From: Firmicutes bacterium HGW-Firmicutes-11
GTDB lineage: Bacteria > Bacillota > Clostridia > Peptostreptococcales > Anaerovoracaceae
Assembly (NCBI GenBank): GCA_002840285.1
Contig: PHAE01000016.1
Coordinates: 1 to 46,815, forward strand
Length of the DNA stretch: 46,815 bases
Reading direction: 5' to 3'
The notes under the pieces: model-generated
Seen by the model: only the letters and a program-made list of their open reading frames with translations
Database searches by the model: none
What the model was told of the DNA's origin: nothing
Position numbers and translations under genes: made by a program
In this document: in pieces, positions 41,847 through 46,815 of the stretch
Layout: each line of letters begins with the position of its first letter
Numbering within the stretch: the first letter of the stretch is position 1

Positions 41847-42422
41847 CTACAATTCTTTTGATACCAGGTTGTCGACCAAGGTATCGATGTACTTGTTTCT
41901 CTGCTCTTCATTGTGAAGATCGATCCCGCTGTAAAAATGAAATGCCGATGGATTTAGGCTGGCGACCTGGATCGGCAACAGGATCTGCAACGAAACGATC
42001 CGGAGTTCCATTTCATCTTTTTTGTCTGTAAAAAGTTCCCGGAGCGGGGGAATCAAGAACAGCATTGCTTCGAAATCACCGCTTAGCAGTGTTTGGGTGA
42101 TGAGATACTGCACAAGCTTTTCATGAGATTCCGCAAAGCTGTACAATTCGCTGATCATGCTCTTTAGTCTTGACGCCGGATCCAACGAGGAATGGCTTTC
42201 GCTGCCCACGAGGCTTCCCGCCATTTTCGTCATCATATCGCCAACGGCGATGCCCAACAGGTTGTCTCTTGATTTGAAATGATAGTTGATTGACCCGATG
42301 GCCACATCTGCGCGCTCCGCGATCTGACGCACAGTCACTTTTTCAACGTCTGACAGTTCTCCCAGCAACTCGGTGGCTGCATGAATGATCTTTTCCCGTA
42401 TACCTTGTTCGCGAGCAACCAT
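41847..42422 (-). CDS. TetR/AcrR family transcriptional regulator
   Basis: The 191-aa protein has an N-terminal TetR helix-turn-helix (about residues 8-55): IREKIIHAATELLGE, then VTVRQIAERADVAIGSINYHFKSRDNLL. A ligand-binding helical C-terminal domain shows no close similarity that I recognise. The ATG at 42422 with GGAGG 8 nt upstream is chosen over the longer frame to 42482, which would run through its own operator. It likely binds the palindrome at 42455-42485. It ends in TAG followed directly by TGA, so readthrough would stop at once. Confidence 0.92.
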   Translation of the reverse strand: MVAREQGIREKIIHAATELLGELSDVEKVTVRQIAERADVAIGSINYHFKSRDNLLGIAVGDMMTKMAGSLVGSESHSSLDPASRLKSMISELYSFAESHEKLVQYLITQTLLSGDFEAMLFLIPPLRELFTDKKDEMELRIVSLQILLPIQVASLNPSAFHFYSGIDLHNEEQRNKYIDTLVDNLVSKEL

Positions 42423-42454
42423 GGCTATTTCCTCCGTGATTCTTGTACAAATAA

Positions 42455-42509
42455 AATATGAACATGTTTTGAACATGTTCATATTACTTCAAGATAATTC
42501 GGTTGTCAA
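42455..42509 (-). promoter_or_regulatory. tetR promoter with palindromic operator
   Basis: TTGACA (42509-42504), 17 bp, and TAATAT (42486-42481) give a consensus promoter. A palindrome with perfect 12-bp arms AATATGAACATG/CATGTTCATATT (42455-42466 and 42474-42485), spaced by 7 bp, covers the -10 and the start of transcription. This is the geometry of TetR autorepression. Confidence 0.82.
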
Positions 42510-42527
42510 CACGCTTTTTAAATTTTT

Positions 42528-42941
42528 TTATAAGTCGAGCAGATCGATTTTCTCTGCCAATTCCTTTACCTTCGCTTCTATGGTTGCAATCGTTGTCCGG
42601 AAGACCTCGTCGCCCAGCCCGGAGGGATCGTCCAATCCCCAGTCTTCCTCATATTTACTGGGAAGATAAGGGCAGACCACATTGCATCCCATCTTGATCA
42701 CGACGTCTACCTCCGGCAGATCGAACAGAAGCTTGGGGTGTTGCGTGGCTTCCATGTCGATGTCATAGATTTCCTTCATCAATCGAACCGCATCAGGATT
42801 GATCTGATCACGCTCTTCCGTTCCCGCCGAGTAGCTTTCAAACGCGTCGCCGGCGAAGTGTTTTCCCAGCGCTTCCGCGATTTGGCTACGGCATGAATTG
42901 TGAACGCAGACGAATGCTACTTTCGGTTTATTTGAAGACAT
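42528..42941 (-). CDS. arsC: Arsenate reductase, thioredoxin-coupled (ArsC)
   Basis: ArsC reduces arsenate to arsenite for export. The 137-aa protein belongs to the low-molecular-weight phosphatase-like class. The P-loop CVHNSCR holds the nucleophile C12 and R18 (CX5R). The resolving cysteines are C86 and C90 (GCNVVC), as in Bacillus ArsC, with reduction by thioredoxin. SAGTEERDQINPDAV and the terminal DDPSGLGDEVFRTT are family motifs. GGAAAGGAG precedes its ATG, 3 nt after the acr3 stop. It ends TAA and is the last gene of the ars operon. Confidence 0.95.
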   Translation of the reverse strand: MSSNKPKVAFVCVHNSCRSQIAEALGKHFAGDAFESYSAGTEERDQINPDAVRLMKEIYDIDMEATQHPKLLFDLPEVDVVIKMGCNVVCPYLPSKYEEDWGLDDPSGLGDEVFRTTIATIEAKVKELAEKIDLLDL

Positions 42942-42944
42942 GTG

Positions 42945-44000
42945 TTACTCCTTTCCTTCCTTGAACCATCCTTTTGTATTGTTGGCGATTTTGACCAGCG
43001 TCAGCATGACCGGAACCTCCACTAATACGCCGACCACCGTCACGATCGTCGCTCCTGATTCGAGGCCAAAGACTGAAATGGCAACCGCCACGGCTAGTTC
43101 AAAGAAATTGGATGCGCCGATCATCCCTGCGGGCGCTGCTATGTTATGAGGAAGTTTCCAGATCCTCGCCCAGGTATAGGCAACGAAAAAGATGAAAAAC
43201 GTCTGAATGATCAATGGGATCGCGATCAAAACGATGTTGAAGGGATTGTCCACGATGATCTGCCCCTGGAAGGAAAAGATGATGATCAAAGTCAGAAGCA
43301 GACCCCCGATAGTGACATTGCTGAATTTGGGTATGTAGGTATTTTCAAAATAGTCCAGCCCTCTGTTCTTTGTGATGATCACCCGGGAGAACCATCCGGC
43401 TGTCAGAGGGATGACGACAAATAGTACCACGGAGAGAAACAGCGTCATCCAGGGGACTTTGACGTCACTGATGCCCAGTAGAAATGCCACGATCGGTACG
43501 AAGGCGACCAGGATGATCAAGTCGTTGGTCGCGACTTGTACCAGTGTGTACGCCGGATTTCCCTTGGTCAGATGACTCCAGACGAATACCATAGCCGTGC
43601 ATGGTGCGGCTCCTAGCAATACAGCCCCTGCCAGGTAGTATTTTGCAGTTTCCGCAGGGATCATGTCTTTGAACACGACATAGAAGAAGAAAACTGCGAT
43701 CCCATACATGGTAAATGGTTTGATCAACCAGTTGGTGACCCAGGTAACGATCAATCCCCTTGGGTTTTGGCCGACCTTCTTGATGCTGTGAAAATCCACC
43801 TTGAGCATCATCGGATAGATCATCAGCCAAATCAGGATCGCGACCGGGATCGACACGCTGGCGTATTCGAATTTGCCGAGAAACTTCGGGACACCGGGCA
43901 AATACACGCCGATCAAAACACCAACGATCATGCAAAGTATGACCCACACAGTCAGATACCGTTCGAAAAACCCGATTCCGGACAGCTTTGCTTTGCTCAT
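42945..44000 (-). CDS. acr3: Arsenite efflux permease, ACR3 family
   Basis: The 351-aa membrane protein has about ten helices of the BART superfamily. It extrudes arsenite formed by ArsC. Motifs are FLGKFEYASVSIPVAILIWLMIYPMMLKVDF, the GAAPCTAMVFVWS helix with the essential cysteine, and AAPAGMIGASNFFELAVAVAIS. The ATG at 44000 with AAGGGGG 9 nt upstream is preferred to the longer frame to 44081, which overlaps the DUF2703 gene with charged residues. The order acr3-arsC is common. Name arsB is also used. It ends TAA. Confidence 0.95.
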   Translation of the reverse strand: MSKAKLSGIGFFERYLTVWVILCMIVGVLIGVYLPGVPKFLGKFEYASVSIPVAILIWLMIYPMMLKVDFHSIKKVGQNPRGLIVTWVTNWLIKPFTMYGIAVFFFYVVFKDMIPAETAKYYLAGAVLLGAAPCTAMVFVWSHLTKGNPAYTLVQVATNDLIILVAFVPIVAFLLGISDVKVPWMTLFLSVVLFVVIPLTAGWFSRVIITKNRGLDYFENTYIPKFSNVTIGGLLLTLIIIFSFQGQIIVDNPFNIVLIAIPLIIQTFFIFFVAYTWARIWKLPHNIAAPAGMIGASNFFELAVAVAISVFGLESGATIVTVVGVLVEVPVMLTLVKIANNTKGWFKEGKE

Positions 44001-44016
44001 CCTACCAGTCCCCCTT

Positions 44017-44457
44017 CTAACAACATCCGTTGCAGTTGCAGCCGCAACCAGTGCTTTTCTTCTCTTCTTTCTTCGCATCATCCATGCCCAAAACTCTTAA
44101 CGCTGCCTGTCGTATGGCTTTCGCTGGAACATCCTCATATTCATTTCCTTCAAACTCCACCGTCCGGCAGTAGGTTTCCTTTCCAATCAGATCGGTGCAT
44201 GAACTGCAGAAATTTTCTGCTACTTTGATCTCTAGGATGTCCTCGATGGGAATCCCGTTGAACAGCAGACTGTTGGACTGCTGTACCATGGTCTCATCCA
44301 GTTTCGTGTCAACCAGCACGACTTCGATATCTTGGGGCTGCAACGAACGATTGAGGCGTTTTACTTCATTGGCCAGATTTTCTCCTGTGTCGTAGCAGCG
44401 GTCGCATGTTTCTCCTTCTACATCCAGGTGTTTCCATTCGATCGTCAGTGTTTTCAT
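44017..44457 (-). CDS. DUF2703 family protein with cysteine-rich tail
   Basis: The 146-aa protein starts TLTIEWKHLDVEGETCDRC, a DUF2703 signature with paired Cys (C18, C21). It has a second pair in ENFCSSCTD and ends in a GCGCNCNGCC tail. Family function is not established; it co-occurs with arsenic or metal resistance genes and may bind As(III) or hand it to the permease, by analogy to ArsD. That is inference. It overlaps the thioredoxin-like gene as ATGA and ends in TAG right after the last Cys. Confidence 0.85.
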   Translation of the reverse strand: MKTLTIEWKHLDVEGETCDRCYDTGENLANEVKRLNRSLQPQDIEVVLVDTKLDETMVQQSNSLLFNGIPIEDILEIKVAENFCSSCTDLIGKETYCRTVEFEGNEYEDVPAKAIRQAALRVLGMDDAKKEEKKSTGCGCNCNGCC

Positions 44458-44699
44458 TTCGCTTCACTCCTCTTTATCAATTCAATGATTGCGTCTGTCT
44501 TAAGAACTTTTCCAAAGGAGACAACTTTACCGTCGATCACCAAACCTGGTGTCGACATGATCCCATACTTCGCGATCTGTGCATAGTCGGTCACCTTCTC
44601 GAAATCCGCTTCCAGCCCCAGTGTGTCGATTGCCGCTTTCGTGTTTGCTTCCAGCGTCACACAGTTTTTGCATCCCGGTCCCAATACTTTGATGTCCAT
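44454..44699 (-). CDS. Thioredoxin-like small redox protein (TM0996/MTH895 family)
   Basis: The 81-aa protein has a thioredoxin fold with GPGCKNC near the N-terminus (C10, C13) and the cis-Pro segment MSTPGLVIDGK. Such proteins are encoded beside DUF318 permeases and ars genes; it may reduce ArsC or deliver electrons to bound arsenic, but the role is unproven. The ATG at 44699 has AGGAGG 6 nt upstream; a longer frame to 44762 lacks a signal. It overlaps the DUF2703 gene as ATGA. It ends TGA. Confidence 0.9.
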   Translation of the reverse strand: MDIKVLGPGCKNCVTLEANTKAAIDTLGLEADFEKVTDYAQIAKYGIMSTPGLVIDGKVVSFGKVLKTDAIIELIKRSEAK

Positions 44700-44721
44700 T
44701 TCTTTCCTCCTATCTGTGAAC

Positions 44722-45726
44722 TTATACGAACAAATAGCCGATAGCGTTGAATGTATATCCAATGATGATGATCCCGATGGTCACAACACTAAAGAACAGT
44801 GCCAGTAGCTTCGTCTTGACGACTTTTTTCAGCATGATCATCGAAGGCAGCGAGAGCGCCGTCACTCCCATCATGAAGGACAATGCGGTGCCAAGCCCAA
44901 CGCCTTTAAGGACCAGAGCTTCTGCAATGGGTAGCGTTCCGAAAATATCTGCGTACATGGGAACGCCGATGATCGTGGCGACCAATACGGAATACCAGTT
45001 GTCTTGACCGAGAATAGCAGAGATGAATTCTTCCGGGATCCAGTTGTGGATCGCAGCGCCGATACCCACACCGATCAGAATATACAGCCAGACCCGATGG
45101 ATGATTTCTCCGACCTGCCCGCGGGCGATGACGATTCGGTCTTTCACAGTCAGTTCATCCTGCTCGGCCTCAGTCAGAACGTTCCCATATACAAATGGCT
45201 CCACATACTTTTCCATGTTCGCCTTGCTGATCACCGTACCGCCGAGGACAGCAAGAACAAGGCCGACCACCACATAGGCAATGGCGATCTTCCAGTTGAA
45301 TATGCTGGCCAGCAAAATGATCGAAGCCAGATCCACCAGTGGTGATGAAATCAGGAATGAAAAAGTGACTCCAATAGGCAGACCTGCGCTTGTGAATCCA
45401 ATAAAGAGCGGGATCGAAGAGCAGGAGCAGAAGGGCGTTATGGTTCCCAGCAAGGCGCCGAGAATATTCGCCGACACCCCATTGTATCGCCCCAGGATCC
45501 TTCGGGTCCGTTCCGGCGGAAAGAAGCTTTGGATGTAGGAAATCACAAAAATCAAAACGGAAAGCAATATGAAGATTTTGATCACGTCGTAGATGAAAAA
45601 GTGTAGGCTTCCGCCGACCCGTCCGTCCATAGACAATCCAAAAACGGATTCCACCAGCCAGAGGACTGCATTGTACAGCCACTCCATCTTCAACAGTTGG
45701 TCATTGAGCCATCCAAAAACGATCAT
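44722..45726 (-). CDS. Permease of the DUF318/ArsP type
   Basis: The 334-aa membrane protein has about eight helices and the family motif TPFCSCSSIPLFIGFTSAGLPIG, with the repeated-like VPMYADIFGTLPIAEALV in the second half. Related ArsP proteins export trivalent organoarsenicals, and others are linked to metal export. In this operon an arsenic role is likely but the substrate is unknown. The ATG at 45726 overlaps the arsR stop (TGATG) and is 7 nt from AAGGAGG; the TTG three bases upstream is less likely. It ends TAA. Confidence 0.9.
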   Translation of the reverse strand: MIVFGWLNDQLLKMEWLYNAVLWLVESVFGLSMDGRVGGSLHFFIYDVIKIFILLSVLIFVISYIQSFFPPERTRRILGRYNGVSANILGALLGTITPFCSCSSIPLFIGFTSAGLPIGVTFSFLISSPLVDLASIILLASIFNWKIAIAYVVVGLVLAVLGGTVISKANMEKYVEPFVYGNVLTEAEQDELTVKDRIVIARGQVGEIIHRVWLYILIGVGIGAAIHNWIPEEFISAILGQDNWYSVLVATIIGVPMYADIFGTLPIAEALVLKGVGLGTALSFMMGVTALSLPSMIMLKKVVKTKLLALFFSVVTIGIIIIGYTFNAIGYLFV

Positions 45727-46040
45727 CAACCGGCCTCCTTGCAGTCACAAACTTCGATTCCCTCGGGAATGCCTTCAGCGATCCGATTCAAAAAACCGAT
45801 CATCTCCGCCAGCGTTTCCTGCCGAACGGTGTATCTCATCCAAATGCCGTCACGCCGGGCGGAAACCAATCCGCAGTCGCACAGGATCTTCATGTGATAG
45901 GACAAGGTGGGCTGGGTGACTGAGAATTCATCCAGCAGTTTACAGGCGCAGCGTTCTCCTTCCGACAGCATGTCGAATATCTTCACTCTGGTCTCATCCC
46001 CCAGCGCTTTCATGATCATGGCATATGCCTTGTAATCCAT
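45726..46040 (-). CDS. arsR: ArsR family metalloregulator
   Basis: The 104-aa winged-helix repressor has the metal-binding ERCACKLL motif (C31, C33; ELCVC type) and the helix-turn-helix SVTQPTLSYHMKILCDCGLV, with two extra cysteines (C54, C56), and a CDC near the C-terminus. Arsenite binding should release it from the operator at 46062-46097. It is the first gene of the ars operon, overlaps the permease (TGATG), and its ATG follows GGAGG by 6 nt. It ends TGA. Confidence 0.95.
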   Translation of the reverse strand: MDYKAYAMIMKALGDETRVKIFDMLSEGERCACKLLDEFSVTQPTLSYHMKILCDCGLVSARRDGIWMRYTVRQETLAEMIGFLNRIAEGIPEGIEVCDCKEAG

Positions 46041-46061
46041 TTTCGACCTCCGTTTCCAGCG

Positions 46062-46123
46062 TAGTCATCATATCGATAATTGTCTATATGATGACTATAC
46101 CGCAACACATAGACATCTGTCAA
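46062..46123 (-). promoter_or_regulatory. ars operon promoter and ArsR operator
   Basis: On the minus strand TTGACA (46123-46118), an 18-bp spacer and TATAGT (46099-46094) form the promoter. A perfect inverted repeat with 12-bp arms TAGTCATCATAT/ATATGATGACTA (46062-46073 and 46086-46097), spaced by 12 bp, overlaps the -10 and start of transcription, as expected for an ArsR site. Confidence 0.82.
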
Positions 46124-46134
46124 TATAGAATATT

Positions 46135-46190
46135 GGACGGTTCTCGTGTTTTAAAACGCAGAACCGTCCCCATGTTCTACTCATGTTCTA
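46135..46190. repeat. REP-like palindromic element with tandem repeat
   Basis: GGACGGTTCT (46135-46144) and AGAACCGTCC (46160-46169) are perfect 10-bp arms around an inner palindrome GTTTTAAAAC. CATGTTCTA then repeats twice (46171-46179, 46182-46190). The 17-bp piece at 46164-46180 recurs inverted at 46629-46645, on the other side of the selenoprotein gene. GAACCGTCCCC-type palindromes of this look recall REP elements moved by Y1-type transposases; this is from memory and unconfirmed. Confidence 0.6.
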
Positions 46191-46232
46191 AAAAACAAAA
46201 CCGGCCTTCCCAGAGGGGAAGAGCCGGTTTAT
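46187..46232 (-). terminator. Terminator of the HesB-like selenoprotein gene
   Basis: On the minus strand a hairpin of AAACCGGC...CTTCCC paired with GGGAAGG...CCGGTTT (small internal bulge) is followed by TTTTGTTTTTT. It starts 22 nt after the TGA stop at 46255. Confidence 0.88.
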
Positions 46233-46254
46233 ATTGTACAATTAGTCTCTCAGA

Positions 46255-46554
46255 TCAGCAGGAGCCAATGCCTCCGCCGGTCAGGCGAAAGCCTTTGTTG
46301 AAGCCTGTATCGGTATAATCCAACTTAAGGCCATTCACATATCCTTCAAGATCCTTGGAAAAAACTACCTTGATCCCATTGGACTCAACCAACAGATCGT
46401 CTTCATATTGTTGCTCATCCAGAGCAATCCCCAATTTGGGGCCGCCTCAGCCATGGCCGGAAAACGAGATCCGGAGCAATTCTCTGTTAGGTTCACCGCT
46501 GCCCGCTACGATCTCTTTGATTTTTGAAGCAGCTGTTTCGCTTACTGTCATCAT
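46255..46554 (-). CDS. HesB/IscA-like selenoprotein with in-frame TGA (selenocysteine)
   Basis: The frame runs from ATG 46554 through TGA at 46447-46449 to TGA at 46255, 99 residues with selenocysteine at 36. It begins MMTVSETAASKIKEI, a HesB/IscA-type N-terminus, and the TGA lies in FSGHG-U-GGPKLGIALDE, where relatives have Cys. It ends GGGIGSC. A hairpin at 46411-46427 (TTGCTC, loop TGGAT, GAGCAA) begins 19 nt after the TGA, with G in the loop, as expected for a bacterial SECIS. GGGGAGG lies 8 nt before the ATG. A role in Fe-S or redox chemistry is inferred; HesB-like (seleno)proteins have no settled function. Normal gene callers miss it. Confidence 0.9.
46411..46427 (-). promoter_or_regulatory. 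Bacterial SECIS-type hairpin
   Basis: In the message the stem TTGCTC/GAGCAA has a 5-nt loop TGGAT with G in second place, 19 nt after the UGA (loop at 26-30 nt). This fits the SelB-binding bSECIS pattern. A second short hairpin CCCC/GGGG lies between it and the UGA (46429-46441). Confidence 0.75.
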
Positions 46555-46628
46555 AATATGTACCTCCCCTAGTGTTAATACTTCTCTACTTTAACATCTT
46601 GTTCCGTGCTTTACTGTGATTTAGTCAC

Positions 46629-46645
46629 GTAGAACATGGGGACGG
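46629..46645. repeat. Inverted copy of the 17-bp repeat
   Basis: GTAGAACATGGGGACGG is the exact reverse complement of 46164-46180. The two copies flank a 480-bp segment holding the selenoprotein gene and its terminator. Confidence 0.85.
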
Positions 46646-46688
46646 CGCGGGCGGGATCGAAGCGAAGGAAAAAAGTGAAAAGAGCCAC

Positions 46689-46717
46689 TTGACAGCCAAT
46701 TCCGATTGGGGTAAGAT
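46689..46717 (+). promoter_or_regulatory. Promoter of the T-box leader
   Basis: TTGACA (46689-46694), 17 bp, TAAGAT (46712-46717). Transcription would begin near 46724 and enter the T-box stem I. Confidence 0.75.
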
Positions 46718-46723
46718 ACTGAA

Positions 46724-46815
46724 AACCGATGATGAGGGAGAAAAACTGCGAATTGGTCGCACAGCGAACCGGGGATGGTGGGAGCCCGGCGGACACAGCG
46801 CAGACATGAAGGCCT
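46724..46815 (+). ncRNA. T-box leader, 5' part of stem I (cut by window end)
   Basis: The sequence has T-box stem I features in order: a GATGAGGGAGAAAAA start, CTGCG (46746-46750) that pairs with CGCAG (46799-46803), and a distal CCGGG/CCCGG hairpin whose loop carries GATGGTGGGAG, with an AGCGA bulge-like run before it. GAGG near 46734 can pair with CCT at the end. The specifier loop therefore holds ACATGAAGG, but the codon (ATG or GGC are candidates) cannot be fixed because the window stops. An amino-acid-related gene, often an aminoacyl-tRNA synthetase, should follow. Confidence 0.8.

Noticed and set aside
2159-44019. Treating the other eight or nine TAG stops as pyrrolysine codons
   Set aside because: All those proteins end at normal family length and the downstream frames are not homologous extensions; only the two in-frame junctions are flagged for checking.
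46255-46257. The final TGA of the HesB-like gene as a second selenocysteine
   Set aside because: The protein has reached family length, the following frame is not conserved-looking and runs into the terminator.
1-46815. CRISPR arrays, tRNA or rRNA genes, prophage and intact transposases
   Set aside because: No regularly spaced repeats, cloverleaf-like sequences, rRNA motifs or transposase domains were noticed on either strand by eye; pylT in particular was not seen in the intergenic gaps.

Overview
The window (about 50% GC, Shine-Dalgarno-led genes, many ATGA/TGATG overlaps) reads as the chromosome of a strictly anaerobic Firmicute, most likely in Clostridia. Signs are a three-subunit NAD-linked [FeFe] hydrogenase, a Bacillus-type Pho box with a complete pst-pho operon, a BirA-bioY operon, a T-box leader and consensus sigma-A promoters. 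No rRNA, tRNA, CRISPR array, phage or intact insertion sequence was seen. The exact genus cannot be fixed from this sequence.

The most striking content is two genes that read stop codons as amino acids. At 37515-38897 (minus) a dimethylamine:corrinoid methyltransferase (mtbB) is interrupted by one in-frame TAG at the position where archaeal MtbB carries pyrrolysine. At 46255-46554 (minus) a HesB/IscA-like gene has an in-frame TGA in place of the first conserved cysteine, followed by a hairpin of bacterial SECIS type. The organism therefore probably encodes both the 21st and 22nd amino acids. TAG is nevertheless an ordinary terminator here (9 of 41 genes), and two of those TAG codons lie in frame with the next gene.

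Layout. 66-8494 (minus): metG, tatD, a heterodimeric ABC exporter, malQ and a membrane protein in one tight run. 8654-10285 (minus): two small genes around a 396-bp AT-rich non-coding tract. 10496-12111 (plus): birA-bioY under a BirA operator. 12102-20635 (minus): pstSCAB-phoU-phoB-phoR behind a Pho box, then a diguanylate cyclase. 20734-29139 (minus): MFS transporter, REC-HD-GYP regulator, LytS-type sensor kinase, AspT-like transporter and a large GGDEF/HD-GYP sensor. 29307-33430 (plus): hydC-hydB-hydA. 33509-36493 (plus): a multi-PAS GGDEF/HD-GYP protein. 36494-39432: mtbB with an AcuI/YhdH-type reductase, divergent from a MaoC-like hydratase. 39495-42422: membrane, stalk-domain and TetR-controlled genes. 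42528-46040 (minus): an arsenic operon (arsR, permease, thioredoxin-like, DUF2703, acr3, arsC). 46255-46815: the selenoprotein gene between inverted 17-bp repeats, and the start of a T-box leader running off the end.

How the genes fit together: hydrogenase plus methylamine methyltransferase suggests H2 and C1 (acetogenic or methylotrophic) metabolism, although the corrinoid protein, the pyl and sel genes and the reactivase are not in this window. Four c-di-GMP enzymes or effectors lie within about 24 kb among sensor genes, pointing to strong investment in second-messenger signalling. Gene functions are assigned from motifs and remembered family features; no database search was run.
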